Shown: piece after piece, positions 45,624-56,282 of the stretch | Layout: every line of letters starts with the position of its first letter | Position numbering within the stretch: position 1 is the stretch's first letter | Source: Schizophyllum amplum | Taxonomy: Eukaryota > Basidiomycota > Agaricomycetes > Agaricales > Schizophyllaceae | DNA: 64,000 bases | NCBI GenBank assembly: GCA_007026445.1 | Contig: VDMD01000040.1 | Location: 1-64,000 of the forward strand | Direction: 5' to 3' | The notes under the pieces: model-generated | Seen by the model: the letters and a program-made list of their open reading frames with translations, nothing else | Told to the model about the DNA's origin: nothing | Database searches by the model: none | Translations under genes and position numbers: made by a program

Positions 45624-48600
45624 CAGCTGAGGCGGTAAGGTATTTGCAAAGACCCTGGACAGTTGTCCATCACCTAGTTGAAAAGTCTTCGGATCACTTA
45701 CCCACACAGCCACAGCCCCCGGCGGCCCTCCGGCGGGGGCTCCGGGCTCGGGGGACATCCCGAGCGCACCGCCCGATTAGGCAGGGGCCCGCGGGCTGCT
45801 CGCCTAGCGTGCCCGGCTCGCTCCCGCGCTCGCCGCACGCCGCACGCGGCCTCGACCGCCTTCCCGTTTGGGTGCGGCGGTCGATCGGCGTCCTCGGGGG
45901 CGTCGCGCGCGCATGCTGCCGCTGCCGTTGCCGCCGCTGCCGCTCCCTTCGTCACTCATAGTGTATATATGCAATATAAGGTGTATATTTTGAGTATATT
46001 AAAGCACGAATACACACAAGAAAAGCACGCGAAAGGCGGCGAAAATTTTCGCCAGCGTGTCGCGCGCTTGCTAAGCAGGGTGGGGGTCGCGCCAGCATGC
46101 GTGGGCATGGACGGGGAGTGAGGCGTGGCTGTGGGTGTTAGAAAACGCTCCCATTGGGGAGCTCGTTGTGGTGACCGGCTGTGTACTCGAGTACAGCACC
46201 AGGACCCGCGTGGGAGGAGGGCGCGGCATAGTGCACGCCAGACGCGAGGGCGGCGACCGGCGGTGGATGGCGTCCCTGGAGAGCCGGCACTCCCGCAGTG
46301 ATATGCAGTGCGCGCTGCACAACGGAGGCGCGGGAGAGGAGGAGGGATGGGTGGCGCGGGCTGGAGGCCCGATCGCATCGCGTGCCATTGTTTGCAGAGG
46401 GCCCGGTCTTGGTGCCTGGTGTTGCATCGCCCTCCCATACCCGCGCTGATGCCACAAGGACGTAGCGGGGGAAGCGGGGAGGCGTCGAGAGGCGGGCGAG
46501 CGCGCGCCTACAAGACGGGTCAGAGGGGAGGGACCGGCGGTGATGGTGGACGTGTGACGGGACGTACACGTTGCGCAGGTCTTTTGAGACCTGCTAAGGG
46601 AGCCGCCGTCGCGCGGGAGCAGCGCGCGCCGGGTAAGTAGCTGCACAGTGCGAGAGGCACTCTGCAGTTGCTTCCTTGGATTCGTCGTCAATGTATATAC
46701 ATCAGCTGTGAGTGACCACGCACCTGGAGGAGACTCCCCAGAGTCCCCCCACCCCTATCTTGAAGAGTCAATGCCCGCTGAGCCGCTGTTGAACGGCGGG
46801 CGCGCTTCGGATGAGGGCGAAACGAGAGTGAAGCGCGTTACGTCACGTCACGAACGCGCTCATTTCGAGCGCGTTCGGGACGAGACGCAGCGCGATTCTC
46901 GCGCACCCAGGCCGCAGATGAGCGTGATTCTTTGTAGATCTACGTTATCCCATGTAATAAACCACGATATGCTGTCACTGTCAAGCCCTGAGGTCAGCAA
47001 CATACTAGAATAGCAGCATATTATCCAGAGATCACTTCCCTCATTTACTGTTCAGCTTAATCTATCTCATCTGAAAACTTTGAGGCTTTGAATCTACCTG
47101 GAGATTGTACAGTAAGGCTATTTAACTATGTCCCAACTTTGACTGTAGCTGAGCTAGCAAAAGAGAGCTCACAATGGCCATGTCTACCCCTTATGAAAGA
47201 GTGAAATCTGTCGAAAGCTGCAACAGAACTTTCAGTGTATAATATGATCATTTTGGGTCCTATGCCTGTTGTCTCTTCGTAAATCTAGACTATCATAGGT
47301 ATGCTAATGGCTCCTGGCTTCAAATCCGCGCCGGAATGCGTCCGAGACGTCGCCGCGGTTGTCGAGCGCGTCGGCGGCGAGCCTCGGAAATCGGACCGGG
47401 ACGCCGAGTCCGCGCGATCAGCCCCTTCCCATCCTCAACCACGACCGCCACCGACCGCCCGGTCGCCCCCACCCCCTTCCTTTTTCAACGACATGATCTA
47501 GAAGACCATCCAACTCACAAATCCGATATTTTCTACGTTGGAGGGGACGACATCACGCGCGGAGGCGGAGGAGCGCGAGAGGCGCGCTGCGCGCTCGCTC
47601 TCGCGCTGCAGGTGCGTGCTTACGCCCTAGCGCGTGTTCTATTTTATTAACGCGTCTTTAGAACGAGTCTGCTATATAGCTACAGCCTCGCAACTGAGGT
47701 GCGTAAGCCGCCGTCCGCCCAACACCCGCGCCGTCAACACGCCGCCACACCTTCCGCGCCTTCCAAACGCATGACGCGCGCTGCACATCTTCTCACCAAC
47801 GCAAGGTCACGCAACACGTAAATATTCACCCTCCCCCCCTCCATTGCCCTCGTACGCACATACACGCGTCGGGGGAAAGCCGCTCTGAGTACCCATTGCA
47901 CCGGGAATTCGCGGCTTTCCCCTCGGCCAGTGCGCATGCGAGAGGCGCTCTTCCGACACTCAAACACGTACACGCAAGCCACGCAAGTCACGTAAGGCAC
48001 TCGCATGCTCAGGCGAGCCCAAGGACAACCCTAGCGTTGTGTACGCCCCCTCGTTCGTGCTTCCCGCGCCGCCCACGCCCACGAGCAGGCATCACTGCGC
48101 GGCCCGCTAGCGCTCTGCGCGCTGACGGGTGCAGCGCGGAGATGCCTATCGTTTTGCGCGAGCGCAGCGATGGGCGTGAAGACACCGGCTATCTGTAGCG
48201 TGCGTGCGACTGTACGCACGGAAGCCCCGCCACAGCGACGCACCCGCCGAGCTCCTCAGTCCATACTTAGATACAACCGTCCGTTCCCTCCCCCCCACTA
48301 GTATTCGCCCGCCTGCCCGTACATTTGCGCGAGCGCGGTGTATGCACAGAGCGCTGGCGAAATTTTCTTGCCGCGTGTATATTTACCCCCATCCTTTGCC
48401 ATACAGATTATATATATTCTTTATGCTCTGTATATTATTCTCTGAAGGAGCAGCGACGACGGGGACGCGCGCGCGCGCGCGCGACGCCCCCGAGGACGCC
48501 GATCGACCGCCGCACCCAAACGGGAAGGCGGTCGAGGCCGCGTGCGGCGTGCGGCGAGCGCGGGAGCGAGCCGGGCACGCTAGGCGAGCAGCCCGCGGGC

Positions 48601-48741
48601 CCCTGCCTAATCGGGCGGTGCGCTCGGGATGTCCCCCGAGCCCGGAGCCCCCGCCGGAGGGCCGCCGGGGGGCTGTGGCTGTGTGGGTAAGTGATCCGAA
48701 GACTTTTCAACTAGGTGATGGACAACTGTCCAGGGTCTTTG
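45624..48741. mobile_element. Foldback element FB-6, right end interrupted
   Basis: The left end CAGCTGAGGCGG and about 340 bp of terminal repeat (45624-45965) match the inverted 48430-48741. GGCGAAAATTTTCGCC is at 46038. The core is bounded by ACGCACCTG (46718) and CAGGTGCGT (47609); the core hairpin is at 46851-46877 and the structured motif at 47872-47922. Core and termini are the FB-1 subtype in reverse orientation. The last 25 or so bases of the right end are not recognisable: homology stops at GGGTCTTTG where the tRNA-like element begins. The left flanking heptamer would be GCCATCG; a matching right copy was not found with certainty (GCCATGT at about 49560 matches 5 of 7). Confidence 0.82.
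47872..47922 (-). ncRNA. Conserved stem-loop motif, FB-6 copy
   Basis: The stem GGGGAAAGCCGC/GCGGCTTTCCCC is the same as in FB-1; the minus strand reads GAATTCCCGGTGCAATGGG inside. Confidence 0.6.
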
Positions 48742-48752
48742 AAAAGAGCCTT

Positions 48753-49534
48753 GGTTGTAATATAATGTCATCTGCACAAGGCTACAGCCATCATGTCATG
48801 TTTCAACCTCCAAGGCATAGCCATCCATGGCTCCAGCCATCAACATTGAAAATATAATTGTGCTAAAAGTGCCAAAATTAACAATGCAAGCAGCAGGGTT
48901 TGAACCCTCAGCCTTCTCATAAGAAGCGAGTGATGCTTTAACCAGCTAAGCCATTAGACCTTAGCAGGTTAAGGAACAGGAAAGTATAAGTCATTACTGT
49001 CCTGCCAACTTTTCTAACCTTTCCTCACCCTTTCTAACCTTCCTAACCTTGCTTATCAATTAGACTGTTGATAAATATATGACGTCCTTGCTACCCTAAC
49101 CAACCTAACCAACCTAACCAATCTAACCAACCTAACCAACCTAACCACCTAACCACCTAACCACCTAACCACCTAACCAACCTTAACAACCTAACCATCC
49201 TAACTATCCTAACCAATAACCATTTTAACCATCCTAACCATTGTAAGCTGCCTAACCTACCTTAAATGTGCCACTGCCTGGTATGTTAAGTAGCCATCAC
49301 AACACTGCCAACCTAAGACACAGTGGCTCAGTTGGTTAGAGCACCACTTTTAATGAAGAGGTCCTTGGTTCAATTCCAGGTCATGTCACTTTTATATTTC
49401 AATATAATTGACATTTGTTTTCTTTTCACCACAAGATGGCTGCAGCCATACATGGCTATGCCTTGGAGGTTGAAACATGACACAATGGCTGTAGCCATGT
49501 TCAGATTACATCTGACTCCAACTACAGGTGGTGA
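48753..49534. mobile_element. Small element with two inverted tRNA-like modules, in FB-6
   Basis: About 780 bp lie between direct repeats AAAGAGCCTT (48743-48752 and 49535-49544). Inverted repeats of about 60 bp near each end share CATGTTTCAACCTCCAAGGC. Inside are a minus-strand tRNA-like module (48885-48962: A box TGGCTTAGCTGG, B box GGTTCAAACCC) and a plus-strand one (about 49318-49388: A box TGGCTCAGTTGG, B box GGTTCAATTCC). A CCTAACC-rich array lies between them. The modules do not fold into clean cloverleaves by eye, so they are tRNA-derived rather than functional tRNAs. It may be a SINE-like or composite non-autonomous element. Confidence 0.55.
49010..49260. repeat. CCTAACC-rich tandem array
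   Basis: Units such as CCTAACCAA and CCTAACCA are repeated about 20 times with decay at both edges. The complement contains TTAGG but not a regular TTAGGG ladder, so it resembles degenerate telomere-like sequence. Confidence 0.85.
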
Positions 49535-50111
49535 AAGAGCCTTTGCGTGAGATCGTCGGCCATGTTGGGGGGAGTACAAGGATACTATGAAGCCCCGCCG
49601 ACCGAGGTCAGAGTCATTATCAACGGCGCGGTTTCGACAGGATGACGTGAAAGACGGGGAAGTAGCGGCTACATGAGGCGTTGTTGGACGCGCAGCAAGC
49701 TGTCGAACGCGCCTGCCTCCAAAAAACGGGGCCACGTTACGATATTCCCGCACACTAGAAGGCGTGCGGTCGATTGAGCGGCAGAGCAACGCAGAAAGTT
49801 TGGCCCGGCCGTTGAAAGTAAGGAACAGCGATCCACGCTTTAGGAGAACTTAATATCTCATATGTCACGCAAAAACTTGTAACGAGATTGCATGTCACAC
49901 CAAAATCATCAACGAAGGTCAAGAATATGTCGATTCAGATACACGCGCTACGTCGATTCACAGATACACACTACGTTGGATTCACGGATACACACAAGAA
50001 GCTAGCTAGTCATACACGCGAGGGACATATGGCTGATTTTGAGGTAGACGATTGAGCAGGCCTGAGGTTAAAATAAGCATGCAGGACGAGGCGACTGGAC
50101 AAGGCACGTAC

Positions 50112-51055
50112 TTAGACGATGGAGATCATGTTCGCGCGGCGGGCGGCGTTGAAGAACTCGACAACTTCGTAGAGGTCGCGGCTGCAGAGCGTGCTCGGGC
50201 TCGAGACGCCCGTGATGGACATGCCAAAGTAGGCGCTGAGGGTATATCAGCCGATGAGAGACGACGCTAACAGAGAAGCTTACGCGTTGTTGAGGACGCC
50301 AACGAAGCGGCCGCGAGTGATGGCGTAGTACTTCGGGCCCCCGGGCCAAAAGAAGGGGGGGACGACGAGGTCCTCGTTGGGGACGACAGTGAAGCCGACT
50401 CCAACCTGCCTGATGGTGGCGTCGGAGACGACCCAAGACAGCATGTAGCCCATGCCGGCGGACGGCGCAGCACCACCAAAGACGACGCCGCCCGGGTACG
50501 CGGCTGCGGCGTTCGCCGAGGACGCGTCAGTGAAGTTGGCCGCGAAGGCCAAGGTGACTCCAGTGACCGGGGCGTGGTTGACTATGACATCGACGTCGGA
50601 GTCGGAGTCGCTGCCGCTGTTGCTACCGAGGGACGTCTGGCTCAAGTCCTCGATGTCGATATCGATGTCGCCGGAGGCGTCGACGTCGTGGGCGGCGTCC
50701 ATGTCGTCAATGTCGCTGGCGGCGTCCATGTCGTCAACGTCGCTGGAGGAGTCCGTGTCGTCGACGTCGCTGGCGGAATCCATGCCATTGCCGTTGCCGA
50801 AGGCGCCCGCAAAGTTGACTTGCTCGAACTGCCCGTCCAGGGGCGAGCCGGGCTGAGGTGTGTTGGGTTCCGTGGGTACCGGGGAGTCGTTGGACAAGTC
50901 CCTCCTCACGAAGAAGAGGTCGTCCTCGTCGTGGGTGGCGTTGTCGCGGGGCTCCATCTTGAGGAGGCCGGCGGCAACGGCATCGGAGACTGCAGGAGTA
51001 TGAGTGCAACGGGGCGGAAGGAGGGTAAGGGCGACGCACCGCGGGTGAAGGACAT
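50112..51055 (-). CDS. Acidic protein with C-terminal RNase H1 N-domain-like segment
   Basis: Three exons on the minus strand: 51055-51040 (MSFTR), 50989 to about 50286, and about 50235 to the stop at 50112. The two introns have clear GTGCGT/CTGCAG and GTAAGC/CCTCAG borders. The middle contains a run of Asp/Ser repeats (SDVDDTDSSSDVDDMD and similar), followed by a glycine/alanine-rich region. The end reads PKYYAITRGRFVGVLNNA, AYFGMSITGVSSPSTLCSRD and LYEVVEFFNAARRA. It resembles the small hybrid-binding domain at the N-terminus of RNase H1 (also in caulimovirus protein VI), a common module in basidiomycete proteins of unknown function. No catalytic RNase H domain is present. Location inside KDZ-2, divergent from the HMG-like gene with about 380 bp between, suggests cargo with a shared promoter region. 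Confidence 0.6.
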
Positions 51056-51432
51056 GTCGACCGTCGAAGGGGAAAGCAAGGCGAGACTAGTTCGAGCTTC
51101 ACGCGTTCCAGGATATATATATCTGGTCACGATACGTACACGCAGGGGATCCTCGTACCGTCTGCCCAGAGGGGGGTTGAGCGGGAGGGTCGTGCGCCGC
51201 GCGATCTTGATCTCGAAGCCCGGTGGATCTTGCACGCCTGAAGATGTACACCCAGCGGGGAGGCAAGAGTTTTCGGCGGAGTTCTGTTTCGTCTGCGCCC
51301 TCCATATCGCATCGTCAGCCTCCACCTCAAGTACCGCCTTCAGTCGTTGCCCGACACTGTACCAAAAGCTCACCTTCAATGTTGGTTGCGGCTCGACTCA
51401 GTGTATCCGCAGTCGCTGATCATGACGCACAG

Positions 51433-54400
51433 ATGGGCAAAAACAAATCCAAGAAGCTGAAAGAGGATCGCGAGAACAGCAAGGGCTGGGCGGACGGTGG
51501 ACGCGAGGAGCTTGTGCTCCTGCCGAGTCTGGACACCTTCATCGCAGCGAGACAGCGAGGCTACGTCTCTGAGCGACGCGCCACCGCCGATATCTGCAAT
51601 ATGTTTCATACCTTCTTTCCGTACTGGTTGAAGGATCACGAAGAGTACGAGGGGCCGCGTCTTCCGTACGACCGTAACCAGATTTTCGACCCCTGTGCCG
51701 GAGTGCCCGAGAGCGACAAGCCGAGCGTTTGCGCGCACATCAAATGGCTGAATGATGTAAGTTATGTCATTGTATGGTCGTGCTTTGATCGGAGCTGACC
51801 TTTCCCCGTTCAGCGCATCCATCGCTGGCTCAAGTATCGCGCCGACGTCGTCCTCACGGCGCCCCACATCTCTCTGAATAATCGCAAGAACCCCCTCGTC
51901 AACCTCCTCCTCCAACTCAGCGGATTCTCGAACCCTCCACGACGTCGATCGGCAGTCCAGCAGTACCAGCGCGAGAATCACGACGCGCTTCAGCCCGTGT
52001 ACGCAGCTGCCTGGGCGGAGGATCAGCTCAAGGGCACGCGCGCGGCGAAAGCTGTGCAGGACGCTCATTGGCGCGATGCTGTGGTTCTGAGGGAGTTCAA
52101 GAAGCTCGACAAGGCGGAGCAGGACGCGTACCTGGCGCGCGCAATTGCCGAGGGCAACATCGCGCGCAGCGAGTACAACAGACTGAAGAACGAGGGTCCG
52201 TCTGTGTCTCCTGAATCTCGTCAAAAGTGCGTGTTATGATTCTTGCTTTCCCTTCTAGTTCTGACGATCTTACAGAGCTATCACGCACCTCCCCGCCTTT
52301 GCCGGGAACCTCTTGCGAGGGATCCAGGCGTATACCGGGCTGCAGGCTACGCTGCTCATCGGCGGACCCATCCCCAGCGCGCAAGGAGAGCTCTGCACGT
52401 ACTCTGTCTTTGCCGGCAAAAACCAAGCCGGTCAGACGTGGGCCGAGGCCGACGAAGAGGGTCTCAGCCAGGTCAAGGCGACGTATCAGAAGTACATCGC
52501 GACAGTTTACAGTGAGTACCAGCCTACTATTAGCGTCTGATCCCCCTTTTGACATGTTCTTAGCTCCGGAAGAATGCGCCGCCGCGGCCTTGGAAGTGCT
52601 CACGGCTGACGACCTCGACCTCAACGGCCTCATCCCGATGCCCCATCTGCCGACTAGTGACGATGATTCTGCCTCGGAGGATGAGTCAGCTGCAGGCTCC
52701 GACAGCGACGATGAACCTCTGCCGAACCCGAAGCGCAAGCGCTCTCGCCCTCAGACAAAAGCGGATGTGAAGGTTGCGGCGTCGAAGAAGAACACGCCGT
52801 CGGGATCGCAGTCGAAGGTGTCCGTATCGCAGGCGAAGGCGAAGGCAAAGACGCAGGCTCCCTCCACCTCTACTACCTCCAAGGCGAAGCCTTCAGCCGC
52901 CGCTACCACCTCCAAGGCGAAGAGTCCCTCTGCTACGACCACCTCCAAAAGGAAGCCTCCCGCCGCTGCCTCCCCCTCTGCAGCGTCCGTCGCGAAGGTG
53001 GTGTCGAAACCTCAGGGCGGCTTCGATGTCAGAAACCCCGCCGCCACGTACAACTCCGGCGACCCCCCGGGCGAGACTGAAGGATATCGTCGACTGGAGT
53101 GGGAGAGAGAGAAGCATAACGACTTCGTCCGGTACATGCCCAACATCGACAAGATGACGCTTATGTTGGAATGGGCGAACAACCACTATGTCGACGACAC
53201 CGGCCGTGTTCGCGACAGACGCTCGGACATCGTCGATGCTGCAGATGATGCCACGGACTCCGACTCTGACTATGTCGAGGGCAAGGAGGACGCGAGTATG
53301 AAGGAGGTGCGGAAGCGGAAAGACGATAGGGCGCGAAGGCGAGGGAAGAAGTCGACTGCGGGGCCGAAGTCTGCCGACAAGACTACAGCTGGTGAGTCTC
53401 ATTGACACGCATTCGCGACTATTGTACTCATAACTTCTCCCTAGACGTAATTGTGGAAAATAACCTTCCAACGACCTCATCTGCGTCCTCGCCGTCTACG
53501 CAACAGCAGCCGCCAGCACCTCCAACACCCTCTGAGCCATTCAAGAACGATCTCCCAATCGCACCATCGTCGACGTCCTCGACATCAGGATCATCGCCGT
53601 CGCTATCGAGCGAGTCCAGCAGCCCTTCCGCGTCGTCTGTGCCGCCACCGACGATGTCGAGGGTTGCATTGTCGTCGACGTTCAAGACATCGGCGCACTC
53701 GGCCACACCGCCTGCACTAGCAGTGACGTCAGCAATCTCCGGACCGGCTGTGCCGGACGCGTTGGCTGCTCGAACTCTCCCTACAGCGCTGCCTCTGCCG
53801 CCGTCGTCAACGCTCGCTCCATCGTCGGCTATGCCACCACCGTCCGCTACCGTGAGGGACGGGCTAGCCGCCATACGCGCCGCAGCAGCGAGGGTACCTT
53901 CACGCCGAGCGCCGCCGCCGCCTCCCGGCCCTCAGTTGTCTTTCTCGGCGCCTGGACCTCAGCTGAAGCCCACCCAGCTCAAGCCACCCCCTCCATCACT
54001 TCCGGGTCTCACGCAAGAGGAGTTAGACGAAGAAGACGACGATCCGATGGCAGACAAGGATGACGACGACGAGATGGAGCCAGCGGAGGAAGGCGACAAG
54101 GAGCCAGCGTCCGCGCAGGAGCTTTCGACAGCACCAGCTGAGCCTGCACCTCTACGCGGCTCACGCAAGCGCTCGGCTACGTCACTCAAGCGTCCAGCAG
54201 CCTCCTCGCATCGAAAGCGACCTCCCCCTCCCTCACAACTAACGCTCACACGTGAAGAGATGGAGGAAGAGGAAGACGACCCAGAGGCCGCTATTGATGA
54301 AGACGAGTCGCCGGCCTCCGCATCTGCCTCCGCTCATTTGAATGACATCGACATGGACGTCGGCGACCTTCCGATTTGCCCGGTGTCGGCTGCGTTTTGG

Positions 54401-54874
54401 TTCCGGAACATTTTCGACGTTATCAACCGTTCCGATCTAGGGGAAGCCTACTGCCGCCTGCTCGGTGCATGGATCAAGCTGGAGAGCAAGCATGACTTTG
54501 ATATCAACAAAGGCGCGACTTTGACAGTATCCGGCGCCCCCCCCCAAGCCGGCGGCATTAACGGCGTGGATTAATGGTGGACGCCGTGCGAAGAAGCCCG
54601 TGGCGATCGCTGAGGTGAAGGCCTTCGAGCGCGAGATGTGGGCATGGTGGAAGGGGCTTCAGCCAGAATGGCGACAGCTGGATCAAGCGGGATACCCCAT
54701 TGTTGACGCGTCTGCCATCGGCGATTGGGGAGTGTTAGCTGTTCACGGGCAGAATGGTCTGGCGTCGGCCGTTGCGTGCTTATGCTGGTGGGGGCTCTCT
54801 TTGGGCAAGAAGTCGAAGGTGTCGTGGGAGAACTGCCTGGCCGATGTGACGTGGGTATGTGAGCACGTCGCTTA
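51433..54874 (+). pseudogene. KDZ-associated HMG-like protein, copy 2 (frameshift at a C tract)
   Basis: The paralogue of 32668-35748, inside KDZ-2. Start at MGKNKSKKLKEDRENSKGWA. Introns: 51757-51813, 52227-52275, 52512-52563 and 53392-53444. Parts in order: basic N-terminus, helical segment (LPSLDTFIAARQRGYVSE), HMG-like region (RIHRWLKYRADVV..., EFKKLDKAEQDAYLARAIA), the YTGLQATLLIGGP segment, basic and acidic low-complexity linkers with many KAK and SASE blocks, and a long proline/serine region. The tryptophan-rich end is EVKAFEREMWAWWKGLQPEW. At a run of nine C (54537-54545) the frame leaves the gene and stops at 54572-54574; with eight C the sequence would continue as the conserved TAWINGGRRAKKPVAIAEVK. 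It is therefore either a decayed copy or a sequencing error in a homopolymer. Function unknown; a chromatin-binding role would be inference. Confidence 0.6.
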
Positions 54875-56275
54875 AACAAGCGGCGTCTCATTTTTCGAAG
54901 CGAAGGTCAATGTATAGCCATTTACTGTTGTCGTGTCGGTGCATGTAGATTCTCATTCTTGCAGTATCCCTCTATCTTGTATCTACCTGTCTGTGCCATG
55001 TACGTAAATAGTTGGTGTCTATATCTTGACCTTCGAAAGATGTTGCAAGTGCCGCTCGTCACGTGTTATGTTGAACTTTTAGTTGTCTCACACGTGTCTT
55101 CGGACTTCGTTGTTTTGGAATCTCGAACGCGCATCTCATTTGTTCGTAGCAAGGGCTGAACTAATGGCTATGATATAACATATAGAGCAGTATAAGGCTA
55201 CATAGTACCGACATATGACGCGACATATCGATTTGTAAAGGGAACAGGGGAGTGAGTAAGCACGAGCGCGCCGGGACGAAGGACGTCGCCTGGCGTACGA
55301 TCACAGGCATCAACACCATCTGTGCAGGGGTTTCCTTGATGAGGATGTGTGGAAGGCGGCGTAGAGCGTGGCGGGGATGCGGGCCGAGCCAGAGGCACTG
55401 AGGCAGGCGGGTGCTGCGATCCGCAATGGGAGGGGGGGGGGCGCACGGCGGGCTGTCGAAGGAGCATGGCCGTGATGGACGCATATGAGAGGGTATATGA
55501 GAGTCCGCTTGAGGCGTACGGGCGGGGTGGTACGGGGGCAGGGGAAGCGGCGCGAGCAGGAACGGGTGCCGTGGGTGCCGCGTGCGGCGTCGCCCTGCTC
55601 GATCGCAAGTATCCCGATGTCTCTGCGCACCGTCCAGAGAACGCAGTAGGCCGTGTCGAAGGATTCGCACGAAGCGTGGAGCGAGGGGAGCCAGCGGGGG
55701 GGGGGGGGAGGGGCGGGCACGCGCCGGGCGCCGGGTGCTGCGCCTGCCGGTGCTCGATCGCAGCTGCTGCGCTGTTCGTGCGATCGTCTTGAGTGAGCTG
55801 AACGATGTGGCAAGGAAGGCGCGCAAAGCGCGGAGCGGGAAGGGCGGCGTGGCGAGCAGGAGCGGGTGCCGCGTCCCCGGGGGGGCCGCGCGCCGCTGGG
55901 TGCCGCGCGCTGCGCGAGGGGTGTGCAGGCGGTCGAGCGAGGTGTTTGTGAAGGATGTTAGCCACTGAGCTACCCCCGGTGCGCCGTATGCTAGCTGCAG
56001 CCTGCTGGGAGGAGCCAGGAGCAGCCGAGCGCGAGCGGCGGCGCCTGGCGGGTAGCCCGGTATCGGAATAACGTACCGAAACCGGAATTTCATCTAATTT
56101 ACCGTAAATACGCTAAATACGCTAAGTGGGAGCCCTGCCGGCAATCCCCGGTGCCAGCCTGCCCTAAGGCCCGGATGCCCATTTCCAACCAGCCACCTGG
56201 CTCTATCCAGGTATGAGACATCGAATCCCCTGCTTGTATCCAGGATTTGTAGGCTAATCTAAAGGACATTGGCTC
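54875..56275. other. KDZ-2 right end region, no recognisable gene
   Basis: A 310-codon minus-strand frame (55161-56093) is low-complexity Ala/Pro/Arg and looks like a consequence of GC content. A C/G run lies near 55700. The terminal repeat begins about 56205. Confidence 0.5.
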
Positions 56276-56282
56276 CCAAGTC

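Larger units (their letters stand above)
36082..56275. mobile_element. KDZ-2: 20.2 kb KDZ-type transposon nested in the KDZ-1 transposase gene
   Basis: The ends are CACCCCATGTCC on the left and, inverted, GAGCCAATGTCC on the right. An inner shared block of 30 bp (about 36111-36140 against the inverted 56206-56235; 29 of 30 identical) reads CCTGGATACAAGCAG then GGATTCGATGTCTC. It carries a CxC2 transposase on the minus strand, an acidic protein gene, a second HMG-like gene and two foldback elements; without these and the tRNA-like element it is roughly 13 kb. I see no TET/JBP gene in it, unlike KDZ-1. Insertion is in the N-terminal coding exon of the KDZ-1 transposase. Confidence 0.85.

Noticed and set aside
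49010..49260. Chromosome end or true telomere
   Set aside because: Units are irregular, lack a TTAGGG ladder, and the array is inside a small element with coding transposon DNA on both sides.
55161..56093. 310-codon minus-strand open frame, and a tRNA-like A box (TAGCTCAGTGG) at about 55951-55985
   Set aside because: The frame is low-complexity and shows no domain. The A box has no B box at a suitable distance and no cloverleaf, so I do not call a tRNA or SINE.
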